Of a stretch of 64,000 bases of DNA, positions 8,601 to 16,206 are shown piece after piece (positions within the stretch are counted from its first letter, which is position 1; every line of letters starts with the position of its first letter). A model generated the notes under the pieces. The model worked only from the letters and a program-made list of their open reading frames with translations, searched no databases and was not told the DNA's origin. A program made the translations under genes and the position numbers. This stretch comes from Rhodobiaceae bacterium (GTDB lineage: Bacteria; Pseudomonadota; Alphaproteobacteria; Rhizobiales; Tepidamorphaceae): positions 310,001 through 374,000 of the forward strand of contig JACKJP010000003.1 in assembly GCA_020637895.1 (NCBI GenBank), in the 5' to 3' direction.

Positions 8601-9365
8601 ATGGACCGCAATTTCAAGCGGGCGCTGCCGCTCGTCCTCAAGCACGAAGGCGGATGGGCAGACGATCCGCATGATCCGGGTGGCGCCACGATGAGGGGCG
8701 TCACCATCGGGACTTTCCGTCGCTATGTGAAGGCGGATGCGACAAAGGCCGATCTGCGCAAGATCACCGACGAGCAGATCGCCACCGTCTACTACCGGCA
8801 ATACTGGTCGGTCGTGCAGGCGCACAACCTGCCAAGCGGGCTGGATTATGTGGTCTTCGACTATGCTGTGAACAGCGGGCCGGGCAGGGCCGCGAAGTCG
8901 CTGCAAAAGATCGTCGGCGCGAAGGTAGACGGCCGTGTCGGTCCGGCAACGATTGCCGCTGCCGAGGCCATGGATACCGCTGACATTGTCAACGCGATCT
9001 GCGACGAGCGGTTGGCCTTCCTCAAGCGCCTGAAGACGTGGCCGCGCTACGGCAAGGGCTGGGGGCGGCGTGTCAGCGATGTTCGCGCCACGGGCCTGTC
9101 ATGGGTCGGCAAGCCCGCCGATGTCGAAGTGAAGGTGCCCGAGACGGTCGAGAAGGAAGTCAAGAAGAAGACCGGCTTCTGGGGCTGGATCACCGGCATT
9201 CTCGGTGGCGGCGGGGCAGGGGTCGCCGGCCTGTTCGGCATGGACTGGCAGGCCATAGCGGCGATCGGTGCCGTTGCCGTCATCGCCCTGATCATCGTGC
9301 TCCTGTTCGGCCGGCAGCTCGCCCGCCAGGTCAAGAGCATCCGTGAAGAACTGGAGGCAGCGTGA
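8601..9365 (+). CDS. Endolysin: GH108 N-acetylmuramidase with C-terminal membrane anchor
   Basis: A 254-residue protein. Residues 5–95 match glycoside hydrolase family 108, with the conserved KHEGGWADDPHDPGGAT region carrying the catalytic glutamate E16. The GH108-associated C-terminal wall-binding part follows (FDYAVNSGPG, then VDGRVGPATI). GH108 enzymes cleave the glycan strands of peptidoglycan. After the enzyme comes a charged linker rich in Glu/Lys (about 172–190), a glycine run (201–210) and a hydrophobic helix at about 217–238, then a basic/acidic tail. A C-terminal membrane segment is unusual for an endolysin and suggests membrane tethering. The start has an upstream GTGAGG. Its TGA overlaps the next ATG. 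Confidence 0.85.
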   Translation: MDRNFKRALPLVLKHEGGWADDPHDPGGATMRGVTIGTFRRYVKADATKADLRKITDEQIATVYYRQYWSVVQAHNLPSGLDYVVFDYAVNSGPGRAAKSLQKIVGAKVDGRVGPATIAAAEAMDTADIVNAICDERLAFLKRLKTWPRYGKGWGRRVSDVRATGLSWVGKPADVEVKVPETVEKEVKKKTGFWGWITGILGGGGAGVAGLFGMDWQAIAAIGAVAVIALIIVLLFGRQLARQVKSIREELEAA

Positions 9366-9604
9366 TGTTCGGTTTCAGCACGATCAAACTGATCGCAATC
9401 GGCATCGTGGTCGCGGGGGTTGCGGGCAGCATCCTCTACTACGGCCACACGCGATACCGGGCCGGCTGGGATGACGCCATCGCAACCGTCTCGAAGATGA
9501 ACAACGAAGCGGCTGCGGTCGCCAGAAAGGCGCAATCGACCGTCGATGAATGTTTTGACAGCGGAGGGACATGGAATGTTTCGACTGGCAAGTGCGATCG
9601 CTAG
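9362..9604 (+). CDS. Rz-like inner-membrane spanin candidate
   Basis: An 80-residue protein starting with ATG at 9362, which overlaps the stop of the muramidase gene. Residues about 6–27 form a single membrane span (LIAIGIVVAGVAGSILYY). A short periplasmic helix follows (AGWDDAIATVSKMNNEAAAVARKA) and a C-terminal pair of cysteines (C64, C78). An N-terminal anchor plus periplasmic helix just after the endolysin is the layout of Rz i-spanins. The next gene starts inside this one in another frame and encodes a lipoprotein, which is the classic Rz/Rz1 arrangement. The periplasmic part is shorter than in lambda Rz, so the assignment rests mainly on context. Confidence 0.6.
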   Translation: MMFGFSTIKLIAIGIVVAGVAGSILYYGHTRYRAGWDDAIATVSKMNNEAAAVARKAQSTVDECFDSGGTWNVSTGKCDR

Positions 9605-9791
9605 CGCGGTCCTTCTGGCGGGCTGCGCCTCGACACCGAAGCCCGCATCGATCGAGGGAGAATGCCGCGTTTTTCACGATCCCGGCTTTGCTGTTCAGGG
9701 CAAAACTTCGCGCGATCAGCGCTGGATCAGCGGGGCGCAGGAGGCCGGGATCGCCTCCTGCGGATGGAAGCGGCCGAAGGCGGAAGGTTGA
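9576..9791 (+). CDS. Rz1-like outer-membrane lipoprotein candidate (o-spanin)
   Basis: The likely start is ATG 9576, preceded by GGAGGG, so the gene begins 29 bases before the end of the Rz-like gene in a different frame. The 71-residue product has a lipoprotein signal with lipobox VLLAGC (C17), then STPKPAS. A short soluble part with two further cysteines follows. Overlap with the i-spanin candidate plus a lipobox is the hallmark of Rz1. It is less proline-rich than typical Rz1, so it could be another small phage lipoprotein, but the nested position argues for a spanin pair that fuses the two membranes in lysis. Confidence 0.6.
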   Translation: MFRLASAIASAVLLAGCASTPKPASIEGECRVFHDPGFAVQGKTSRDQRWISGAQEAGIASCGWKRPKAEG

Positions 9792-9797
9792 CGCCAG

Positions 9798-10103
9798 ATG
9801 ACGGAAGAAGAGGCCGAAGGCCGGATCAAGTTCGATAAGCGGATATCGCTCGGCAATGTGCTCCAGCTGATCGCGATGATCGGTGGCGCCGCTCTCGTCT
9901 GGGCCACGCTGAACGCCAATATTGCAGTGATGCGCAATGAGATCGATACGGCCAAGACGGACCGTCTGCGGCTCGAGCAGCGCGTCGTCAAGGTCGAGGC
10001 CGCCCGCGATGACATGCGCGACCGCATGATCCGCGTTGAGATCCAGTTGCAGGCGGCAAACCAGACCATCAGCAAGATCGCCGAGGCAGTCGGCGCGAAA
10101 TAG
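9798..10103 (+). CDS. Phage membrane protein with coiled coil, possible holin-type
   Basis: A 101-residue protein beginning six bases after the lipoprotein gene. The first 17 residues are charged, then a hydrophobic helix spans about 18–44 (VLQLIAMIGGAALVWATLNANIAV). The rest is a regular heptad-like charged helix (RLRLEQRVVKVEAARDDM and on to ISKIAEAVG), consistent with a coiled coil. It is the last gene of the lysis block. One-span proteins with a coiled-coil tail occur in many phages beside the endolysin. A holin or antiholin role is only an inference from position. A terminator follows 140 bases downstream. Confidence 0.6.
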   Translation: MTEEEAEGRIKFDKRISLGNVLQLIAMIGGAALVWATLNANIAVMRNEIDTAKTDRLRLEQRVVKVEAARDDMRDRMIRVEIQLQAANQTISKIAEAVGAK

Positions 10104-10244
10104 AGATTGCCGGGTTCCTGTGTCCTATCGTCAACCGTCCGCATGGCGGCCGTCGGGATGGGGTCCTGACCCGGCTCAACAGGTTCGCGGGTAGTTGATC
10201 GCCCGCGGACATTCGTCAGTGTTTGACGTTTCCTCCCTGAACTC

Positions 10245-10281
10245 AGCCGCCGTCATCCTTCGGGGTGGCGGCGGCTTTTTT
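10245..10281 (+). terminator. Rho-independent terminator of the phage late operon
   Basis: A 14-base-pair stem (arms 10245–10258 and 10263–10276, with two G·U pairs) closes a TTCG loop and runs into six T. It lies 140 bases after the last phage gene, so it likely ends the lysis transcript. Confidence 0.88.
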
Positions 10282-10322
10282 GTTTCTGGCTGGCTTTATT
10301 CCGGTGCGGCCGTCGAGCCACG

Positions 10323-10346
10323 AACTGTGCCACAAACTGTGCCACA
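10323..10346 (+). repeat. Perfect tandem 12-bp direct repeat (AACTGTGCCACA twice)
   Basis: Two exact, adjacent copies of AACTGTGCCACA lie 42 bases after the phage terminator and before the first chromosomal gene. Short tandem direct repeats near a prophage end are often arm-type integrase binding sites. That role is inferred from position only. Confidence 0.6.
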
Positions 10347-10530
10347 GCGGGCCGAATTGCAGTGAAAAATGCAACAAATACAATATAGGCGGTTGGGTGC
10401 GGGTGCACGCCGTCCGCACCATCCTCTATGTTTGTTCAAACGCCGCTCGCATGCTCGGCTGGGCATCTCGCCCTGAAACCAAAAGCGGTTTCGGTTGTTG
10501 CTCCTCGGTATCTACCACTAGGAGGGCAAC

Positions 10531-10983
10531 ATGAAGGGCAACTACGCGCGCTTCTTCTTCATGATCGCGGCGTCGGTGATCGCGATGTATGCGGCAAGCT
10601 ATCTGAACAGCTGGGACATATCACATGTCTGGTTCAGCCAATCCCGCGTGTTCATGGTTCTTTACATGGGCGCGATCATGGCGGTCATCATGCTTGTCTT
10701 CATGCTCGGCATGTACCGGAGCGTCGCCGGCAATATCGCGGTTGTGGTGTTGGCAGCGATCGTCTTTTCAGGCTCTCTGTGGTTGATGCGGAGCCAGACA
10801 ACCGTCGATGACGTCGCCTATATGAAGGCAATGATTCCGCATCACTCCATCGCCATCCTGACCAGCCGCAGGGCGCAGATCAAAGACCCGCGCGTGCGTG
10901 AACTCGCCGACGGCATCATCAAGGCGCAGGAGCGTGAGATCGCTGAAATGGAAAGCCTTATCGCAGACCTTGAGTCGCGCTGA
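10531..10983 (+). CDS. DUF305 domain membrane protein
   Basis: A 150-residue protein with a strong AGGAGG site before the ATG. Three hydrophobic segments cover about residues 7–25, 40–62 and 68–88. The soluble C-terminal part contains the DUF305 signature around DVAYMKAMIPHHSIAI, with adjacent His residues (HH) and RRAQIKDPRVRELADGI, ending in a Glu-rich helix. DUF305 proteins are often found near copper and other metal-resistance genes, and the paired histidines and methionines suggest metal handling. This gene has no metal-transport neighbours here. It is the first gene after the prophage end, so it may be chromosomal or late-acquired cargo. The function is unproven for the family. Confidence 0.85.
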   Translation: MKGNYARFFFMIAASVIAMYAASYLNSWDISHVWFSQSRVFMVLYMGAIMAVIMLVFMLGMYRSVAGNIAVVVLAAIVFSGSLWLMRSQTTVDDVAYMKAMIPHHSIAILTSRRAQIKDPRVRELADGIIKAQEREIAEMESLIADLESR

Positions 10984-11029
10984 TCACCTTAATTTGCCTA
11001 AGGGGTAGGCCGCAGCGTACATTTTGCCG

Positions 11030-11761
11030 ATGAAAGCTGCTGCGAGGCTGTTTGCGATCGCTGTTTTGCTGACCGTCATGCCGGTAACGGCATGGGCGCA
11101 GGTCGAAGTCGATCTGGAACTTGTCCTGCTCGCGGATGCGACAGGGTCGATCGACGAGGCGGAAATCCGCTTCCAACGCCAGGGATATGCCGACGCTATC
11201 GTGCACCCGGAGGTGATCTCCGCGATCAAGGGGAGTGGCAACGGGCGTATCGCGGTGACCTATGTGGAGTGGGGCCACGCGGCGTCGCAGCACGTCGTCG
11301 TCGGCTGGACAGTCATCGACAGCGAGGAAACCGCCGCCGCATTCGCCAGCGCACTCGCGCTGCCGCCACGCCTCGCCAATGGTGGGAATGCGATCGGCGC
11401 CGCGCTGCTTTTCGGAAAGGGGCTGATCGAGACGAACTATTATGACGGGCTGAGAAAGGTCATCGACCTTTCTGCAGACAGCGCCGCCAATTTCAGCGGT
11501 CCGCCCATCGAAGTGGCGCGCGATGCGGTGATCGCGGCCGGCATAACGATCAACGGTCTCGCGGTACTTTGCCGGGGATGTTCCGGCCAGCCGATCAACT
11601 ACGATCTTGAAGAAGCCTTCAGGCAAAGGCTGATCGGCGGCAACCGCGCCTTTGTCGTCACCGCCGAGAATGCGTCGACCTTTACCTCTGCGGTTCGTCG
11701 CAAGCTAATCCTTGAAATTGCTGGGCGGCCAGAGCCAGACCGGCGATTTGCGGCTGACTAG
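11030..11761 (+). CDS. Secreted DUF1194 (VWA-like) protein
   Basis: ATG 11030 is preferred over the in-frame TTG two codons upstream because it begins a clean signal peptide (KAAARLFAIAVLLTVM, cleavage after AWA). The mature protein starts with the fold signature of DUF1194: VDLELVLLADATGSID, in which D36, T38 and S40 form a MIDAS-like metal site. The rest alternates strands and helices like a von Willebrand A domain (YVEWGH, VIDLSADSAAN). Two cysteines (LCRGCSG) may form a disulfide. DUF1194 proteins are common in alphaproteobacteria and their role is not established, though a secreted metal-dependent adhesion domain is plausible. The 3' end faces the convergent sugar dehydrogenase gene. Confidence 0.85.
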   Translation: MKAAARLFAIAVLLTVMPVTAWAQVEVDLELVLLADATGSIDEAEIRFQRQGYADAIVHPEVISAIKGSGNGRIAVTYVEWGHAASQHVVVGWTVIDSEETAAAFASALALPPRLANGGNAIGAALLFGKGLIETNYYDGLRKVIDLSADSAANFSGPPIEVARDAVIAAGITINGLAVLCRGCSGQPINYDLEEAFRQRLIGGNRAFVVTAENASTFTSAVRRKLILEIAGRPEPDRRFAAD

Positions 11762-11778
11762 CCCGCGATACGCAGCCC

Positions 11779-12909
11779 TTACTGCCGGCTCAGGCGCAAT
11801 ATCCTGCCGTTGCCTTCATCGGTCAGAACATAGATCGAGCCATCAGGCGCCTGTTCGACATCGCGAACACGGGCATCGAGATGGATGCGCTCTTCCTCGG
11901 CGTCCTTTGTGACCGAGCCGTCGGAGAAGGGTACACGCACAATCGCCTCTGCCCTGAGCCCGCCGATGAGTGCGCTGCCCCGCCATTGGGGAAACATGTC
12001 GCCGGTGTAGAAGATCATGCCGGATGGCGCGATGACCGGCGTCCACTGCTTGTAGGCGTCAATGAATTCAGGCCGTGTCGGCGGATCTGGAATGTCTGCG
12101 CCATTATAGTGCGTGCCCCAGCTGACCAGCGGCCAGCCGTAATTGCCGGCGCGCTCGACCCTGTTCAATTCGTCGCCCCCGCGCGGGCCCATCTCGACAA
12201 TCCATAATTCGTTGGTCTCGGGGTGAAAGGCGGCCCCCTGTATATTGCGGTGTCCGTAAGACCAGATTTCCGGTCTGGCGTCACCCTTGCCAACAAACGG
12301 GTTGTCCTCCGGCACGCTACCGTCCGGCGCAATGCGGATCACCGTACCGAAATGGTTGGACAGGTCCTGGGCCGGGTCGAAAAGGCCACGCTCACCGGTC
12401 GTCAGAAAAAGGTGTCCGTCGGGGGAGAAGGCGATGCGTCCGCCGAAATGCTTGTTGCTGTCGACAAAGGGCTGCTGATGAAACAGCGTCTTGAAACCGA
12501 CGAGGGTGTCGCCGTCTAGACGGCCGCGGCCCACTGCCGTGGCGCTGCCATCCTCGCCTTTGGCCGAATAGGACAGATAAATCCATCCGGTCGAAACAAA
12601 ATCAGGGCCGACGGCTACATCAAGCAAGCCGCCCTGGCCGCTGGACGCAACGTCCGGAACACCTTCCAACGGTTCTGAAAGTTCGCCCTCGCTGGACAGG
12701 ATATGCAGGCGTCCGGCCCGCTCGGTCACCAGCAAGCGTCCGTCCGGCAGGAAAGCCATGCCCCAGGGGTGATTTAGTCTGTCTGCCAGCCGCTCCACCA
12801 TGACAGGGCCTGACCTGGCATCGATCTGTCGTTCGACGTCGGCAAATGCGACCGTTGGGGCGGCAATCGCCGCGAACGAAATGACTGATTGGATCGTCGG
12901 CTTCAACAT
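11779..12909 (-). CDS. Secreted PQQ-type aldose/sorbosone dehydrogenase-like protein
   Basis: A 376-residue protein with an N-terminal signal peptide (about residues 1–23, ending TVAFA). The mature part is a six-bladed propeller of the soluble glucose/sorbosone dehydrogenase family, shown by LNHPWGMAFLPDGRLLVTER, GGRIAFSPDGHLFLTTGERG, and EIWSYGHRNIQGAAFHP followed by GDELNRVERAGNYGWP (quoted in pieces). These match the periplasmic PQQ-dependent aldose sugar dehydrogenase group, which oxidises sugars to lactones and passes electrons to the respiratory chain. The catalytic histidine region is in GYHRN-like SYGHRN. PQQ binding is inferred from family. It stands alone and converges with the VWA-like gene. 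Confidence 0.88.
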   Translation of the reverse strand: MLKPTIQSVISFAAIAAPTVAFADVERQIDARSGPVMVERLADRLNHPWGMAFLPDGRLLVTERAGRLHILSSEGELSEPLEGVPDVASSGQGGLLDVAVGPDFVSTGWIYLSYSAKGEDGSATAVGRGRLDGDTLVGFKTLFHQQPFVDSNKHFGGRIAFSPDGHLFLTTGERGLFDPAQDLSNHFGTVIRIAPDGSVPEDNPFVGKGDARPEIWSYGHRNIQGAAFHPETNELWIVEMGPRGGDELNRVERAGNYGWPLVSWGTHYNGADIPDPPTRPEFIDAYKQWTPVIAPSGMIFYTGDMFPQWRGSALIGGLRAEAIVRVPFSDGSVTKDAEEERIHLDARVRDVEQAPDGSIYVLTDEGNGRILRLSRQ

Positions 12910-13107
12910 GGCAACTCCTCTGTTCCATTCCTAAATAGGATTGGGTCGCCGCGGTTCCCATGCGCTTGTGGCCGCAAGATCACCTTTGTGCCCCGGTTTG
13001 ATGTCAAAATGGAGTGATCGGGGGAACTATGCCTCGGGAACGGTCGTTTCCTGTGGCAGTACAAAGCGATCGTAGCCCTTTCGGGGGGCTGGAAAGTTGA
13101 GGGACAA

Positions 13108-15129
13108 ATGAAGCTGACGACCGCATCCCCAGTATGGGCAGCAGCCGTTGTTGTGGCGGCAACGTTGACGCAGGCCTCCGTTGCCTCCGCCCAAACCTAT
13201 ATCGAACGTGTTGGACCTGACGGCTATGTCCGTCGCTATGTGGTGCCGGCTCAGTCGCTCGATCCCAGCCGTCAAATTCCGCCCCAGCGCTACTATCCGC
13301 CCAACCGGGGCTATTATACGCAGCAGCCCTATTACCGACCCAACCCTTATGCCGGTTACCCGACATACCGGCGGAACGGCCGGGAATGGAATGGCGGGCG
13401 GGAGACCTACGAGCAGCCGGCTCCGCAGATTCAGAAGATTACCGGCCCCCAGTATCGCACCTACAAGCCGGATGCCGTCGTGAAGACGCTTGTTTCTGAC
13501 CTGCTTCCCGCAGCTGCTGTCGAGAACGGGACGGAGAGCCAGCTTTCGGACGGGTTCCGTCTCGACGCCGTTCGCGTGTCGCCGGATGCCGCGGTCGGCA
13601 TGGAAAAGGCGATTGCAGAGGCGCTCAAGGCTCACTACGCGGAGAATCCGCAAGCGCTTTGGGTCGATGAAAGCGGCCCCACCGCGACCGCGCGGGCTGT
13701 CCTTGAGCTGATGCAGCAGGCTGCCAGCGAGGGGCTTGAAGCCAATCAGTATGCCGTGAGCCTGCCGCCAGCGACATCGGGCACTGACGCTGAATCGCGA
13801 AATGCCGAATTGGCAACCTTCGAGATCGCCATGTCGGCGCGCGTGCTGCGCTATGCGATGGACATGAAGGATGGCGCGGTGCGCCCAAACAGAATGTCGG
13901 GTTATCACGATCTGCCCGATCCGACCCTGCCGGCCGGCGATGCGATTACGGCACTCGCTTCCAGCAACGATCCGGTTGGCTGGCTCAAGGGGCTTGCACC
14001 GCATGAGCCGCAATATGCCGCGTTGAAGCGGGAACTGGCGGCGCTGAAGACAGTCGACGAGGAACCGATCGTCATTGCCGACGGTACGATGATCCGGCCC
14101 GGCGAAATGGACGTGGAGCTTCCCAAGATCGTCAAGGCAATCGAGAAGAAGGGCGACAGCGACCTGCTGGAGCGCCATCGGGATGCGCTGGACGCCTATG
14201 ACGGCGGGCTGAATTATGATGCCGGCCTCGTTGAACTGGTCAGGGATTTCCAGAAATCCAACGGTCTGAAGGTCGATGGCGTTCTCGGTCCCAACACGAT
14301 CAGCCGCATGACCAGCGACAGCGCCGAGGCGCGCGCCGAAAAGGTGCGCCTTGCGATGGAGCGCCTGCGCTGGTTGCCCGAAACCTTCGGGCCGAGGCAC
14401 GTGATCATCAACCAGCCGCAATACGCGGCGATGTACCGAGAGGGCGACAAGACGGTCTTTCAGACGCGCGCGATTGTCGGTTCGAAGAGCAACCAGACCT
14501 ATTTCTTCACCGACGAGATCGAGACGGTCGTCTACAATCCCTACTGGGGCGTTCCCCAGTCAATCATCGTCAATGAGATGCTGCCCAAGCTCTATCGCGA
14601 TCCGTCATATCTGGACCGGAACGGCTATGAGGTTTCGGATTCGTCGGGTCGGCGGGTTTCGTCATCGCAGATCAACTGGCGCCAATATGGCGGCAAGGTG
14701 CCTTACAATGTGCGCCAGAAGCCGGGCCCCAGAAATGCTCTCGGCTCCATCAAGATCCTGTTTCCGAACTCGCATGCGATCTACATGCATGACACGCCCG
14801 ACAGGAAGCTGTTCGATCGCGACATGCGGGCGCTCAGCCACGGTTGTGTGCGGCTTCAGGAGCCTCAGCGGATGGCGGCAGTTTTGTTGAGGGAAAGCGA
14901 GGATCACGTTCGCGCCAATATCGGTAGCGGAAACGAGCATGAGGAATCGCTTTCCGAAAAAGTGCCGGTCTATGTCGCCTATTTCACCGCCTGGCCGGAC
15001 GATGCGGGCAGTGTGCATTTCTATGCTGACATGTATGGCCGGGACGATCATCTCGCCGATGCCGTCGCCAAGACCGGCATGACGCGCCTCGCGGGCGAAA
15101 CGCTGCCGGCAGTGGCCGAAGGGGACTGA
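13108..15129 (+). CDS. Periplasmic L,D-transpeptidase with peptidoglycan-binding domain (YcbB/LdtD-like)
   Basis: A 673-residue protein with a signal peptide (cleavage near SVASA, about residue 28). A Pro/Tyr/Arg-rich linker covers about 45–110. A scaffold-like helical part follows, then a peptidoglycan-binding repeat near residues 370–400 (YDAGLVELVRDFQKSNGL, then VDGVLGPNTI). The C-terminal YkuD domain contains IYMHDTP and the catalytic motif SHGCVRL with C580. The order of scaffold, PG-binding and YkuD is that of LdtD/YcbB enzymes, which make 3-3 cross-links or attach proteins to the wall. This is a normal wall enzyme in this group. The ATG has an upstream GAGGGAC site. Long antisense frames over it are shadows. 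Confidence 0.92.
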   Translation: MKLTTASPVWAAAVVVAATLTQASVASAQTYIERVGPDGYVRRYVVPAQSLDPSRQIPPQRYYPPNRGYYTQQPYYRPNPYAGYPTYRRNGREWNGGRETYEQPAPQIQKITGPQYRTYKPDAVVKTLVSDLLPAAAVENGTESQLSDGFRLDAVRVSPDAAVGMEKAIAEALKAHYAENPQALWVDESGPTATARAVLELMQQAASEGLEANQYAVSLPPATSGTDAESRNAELATFEIAMSARVLRYAMDMKDGAVRPNRMSGYHDLPDPTLPAGDAITALASSNDPVGWLKGLAPHEPQYAALKRELAALKTVDEEPIVIADGTMIRPGEMDVELPKIVKAIEKKGDSDLLERHRDALDAYDGGLNYDAGLVELVRDFQKSNGLKVDGVLGPNTISRMTSDSAEARAEKVRLAMERLRWLPETFGPRHVIINQPQYAAMYREGDKTVFQTRAIVGSKSNQTYFFTDEIETVVYNPYWGVPQSIIVNEMLPKLYRDPSYLDRNGYEVSDSSGRRVSSSQINWRQYGGKVPYNVRQKPGPRNALGSIKILFPNSHAIYMHDTPDRKLFDRDMRALSHGCVRLQEPQRMAAVLLRESEDHVRANIGSGNEHEESLSEKVPVYVAYFTAWPDDAGSVHFYADMYGRDDHLADAVAKTGMTRLAGETLPAVAEGD

Positions 15130-15241
15130 GCGCTCGGCATCGATCAGCAGATTGTGATCCAGGTGCCCCCTGCGGGAGGGAACATACACGCCATATGAAC
15201 ACTTCACGTTCATCTGGACCCGAACCCCGCAGGAGGATGCC

Positions 15242-16018
15242 ATGGAATTTACACGTCGTACCGGACTGCAACTTGGAGTGGCCGCACTTGCCGGCATCGC
15301 AGCCGTGAGATTCATGCCCTACGAGGCTCACGCGCAGGCGATGACCGGGGACAGCTATGATGCCGATGGCGGCAAGATCACCATCAATCCGGTTTCGCAC
15401 GCCTCGTTCGTGATGACGGTCCCGGGCATGGTGATCTACAACGATCCCGTGGGAGCGGCCTCGGCTTATGAAGGGCAGCCCGCACCCGACGTGATCCTGA
15501 TCACCCATGAGCATCCTGACCATTTCAATGTCGAAACCCTGCAGGCTCTTGCAGGCGAGGGGACGCGGGTGGTCACCAATCCCTCGGTCTATGAGAAGCT
15601 GCCCGAGGCGCTGAAGGCCAAGGCAACGCAGGTGGCAAACGGCGAGCAGACAAAGATCGGCGAAATGTCGATCGATGCCGTTCCCGCCTACAACACGACC
15701 GAAGAGCGGCTGAAATATCATCCGAAGGGCCGCGACAACGGCTATGTGCTTGGCGTAGCGGGAAAGCGCATCTACATCGCCGGCGATACAGAAGACATTC
15801 CCGAGATGCGCGCGCTGAAGGATATCTTCATTGCATTCGTTCCGATGAATCTGCCGTTCACGATGGATGTCGATCAGGCAGCATCGGCGGTCGCCGAATT
15901 CAAGCCAACCTATGTGTATCCCTATCATTACAAGGGAAGCGATCCTGCAGCTTTCGCTGAAAATGTATCGAAGGAAGGCGCGGATACGAAGGTCGTGATG
16001 GGCCCCTGGTACAGCTAG
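15242..16018 (+). CDS. Tat-exported metallo-beta-lactamase-fold hydrolase
   Basis: A 258-residue protein with a twin-arginine type leader (TRRTGLQLGVAALAG) and likely cleavage near AHAQA. The MBL-fold metal motif is ITHEHPDHF, giving H89, H91, D93 and H94. Further ligands are expected in AGDTEDIPE and in YHYKGSDP near the end. The overall layout is close to the UlaG-like group of small MBL-fold hydrolases with an extra leader. Export of a folded metalloenzyme by Tat is consistent with metal insertion in the cytoplasm. The substrate cannot be told from sequence. An AGGAGG site precedes the ATG. A hairpin with a T-rich tail follows the stop. Confidence 0.85.
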   Translation: MEFTRRTGLQLGVAALAGIAAVRFMPYEAHAQAMTGDSYDADGGKITINPVSHASFVMTVPGMVIYNDPVGAASAYEGQPAPDVILITHEHPDHFNVETLQALAGEGTRVVTNPSVYEKLPEALKAKATQVANGEQTKIGEMSIDAVPAYNTTEERLKYHPKGRDNGYVLGVAGKRIYIAGDTEDIPEMRALKDIFIAFVPMNLPFTMDVDQAASAVAEFKPTYVYPYHYKGSDPAAFAENVSKEGADTKVVMGPWYS

Positions 16019-16048
16019 AAGATTCTGGCAAAGCCGAACCTCAACTTT

Positions 16049-16091
16049 GTCCCGGCGTGTGACCCGAAAGCCGCGCCGGGGACTTCTTTTC
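16049..16091 (+). terminator. Probable terminator after the MBL-fold gene
   Basis: Arms at 16049–16057 and 16074–16083 pair with one bulged base, followed by TTCTTTTC. It is placed 30 bases after the stop of the MBL-fold gene. Confidence 0.6.
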
Positions 16092-16206
16092 GCCAACATT
16101 TCAGCGCCGCTATCGAGCGTGGCAAATGGACGCTGCCACGCAACTTCCAGCAATCCGTGGCCATTAGGCCCAATAAGAAAATCCTCCCGGGCAAGAGACC
16201 AGAAAA

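Larger units (their letters stand above)
1..10346 (+). mobile_element. Prophage, late-gene end (tail and lysis modules)
   Basis: A run of same-strand, tightly packed genes encodes the tape-measure C-terminus, virion and tail-tip proteins, a tail spike, a secreted peptidase, a muramidase, a spanin-like pair and a membrane coiled-coil protein, in that order. This is the usual tail-to-lysis order of a siphovirus-like temperate phage. The run ends at a strong terminator and a 12-bp tandem repeat just before chromosomal-type genes. The left part, with head, integrase and repressor genes, lies outside the window. Whether the element is intact cannot be judged, but none of the visible genes is broken. 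The right boundary is inferred to lie between the terminator and the DUF305 gene at 10531. Confidence 0.88.
10104..10530. other. Intergenic prophage/host junction region
   Basis: This 427-base stretch holds no convincing gene. It contains a terminator at 10245–10281 and a perfect tandem 12-bp repeat at 10323–10346. A weak inverted repeat (CGCGGG and CCCGCG) lies near 10187–10208. From about 10351 the base composition is more AT-rich (GAAAAATGCAACAAATACAA) than the flanks. There is no tRNA gene that could serve as attachment site. The junction between phage and chromosome probably lies in the right half of this stretch. Confidence 0.55.

Noticed and set aside
10104..10530. Possible tRNA or tmRNA attachment target at the prophage end
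   Set aside because: No cloverleaf, no T-loop GTTCRAATC pattern and no CCA-type end were found on either strand.
10265..10534. An 89-codon open frame with cysteine-rich text between the phage and the DUF305 gene
   Set aside because: It starts inside the right arm of the strong terminator, ends in the DUF305 ribosome site and has no family resemblance.
13027..14421. A 464-codon frame antisense to the L,D-transpeptidase
   Set aside because: It is rich in Arg and His and low in motif content, a mirror of a GC-rich coding strand. The plus-strand gene has clear domains.
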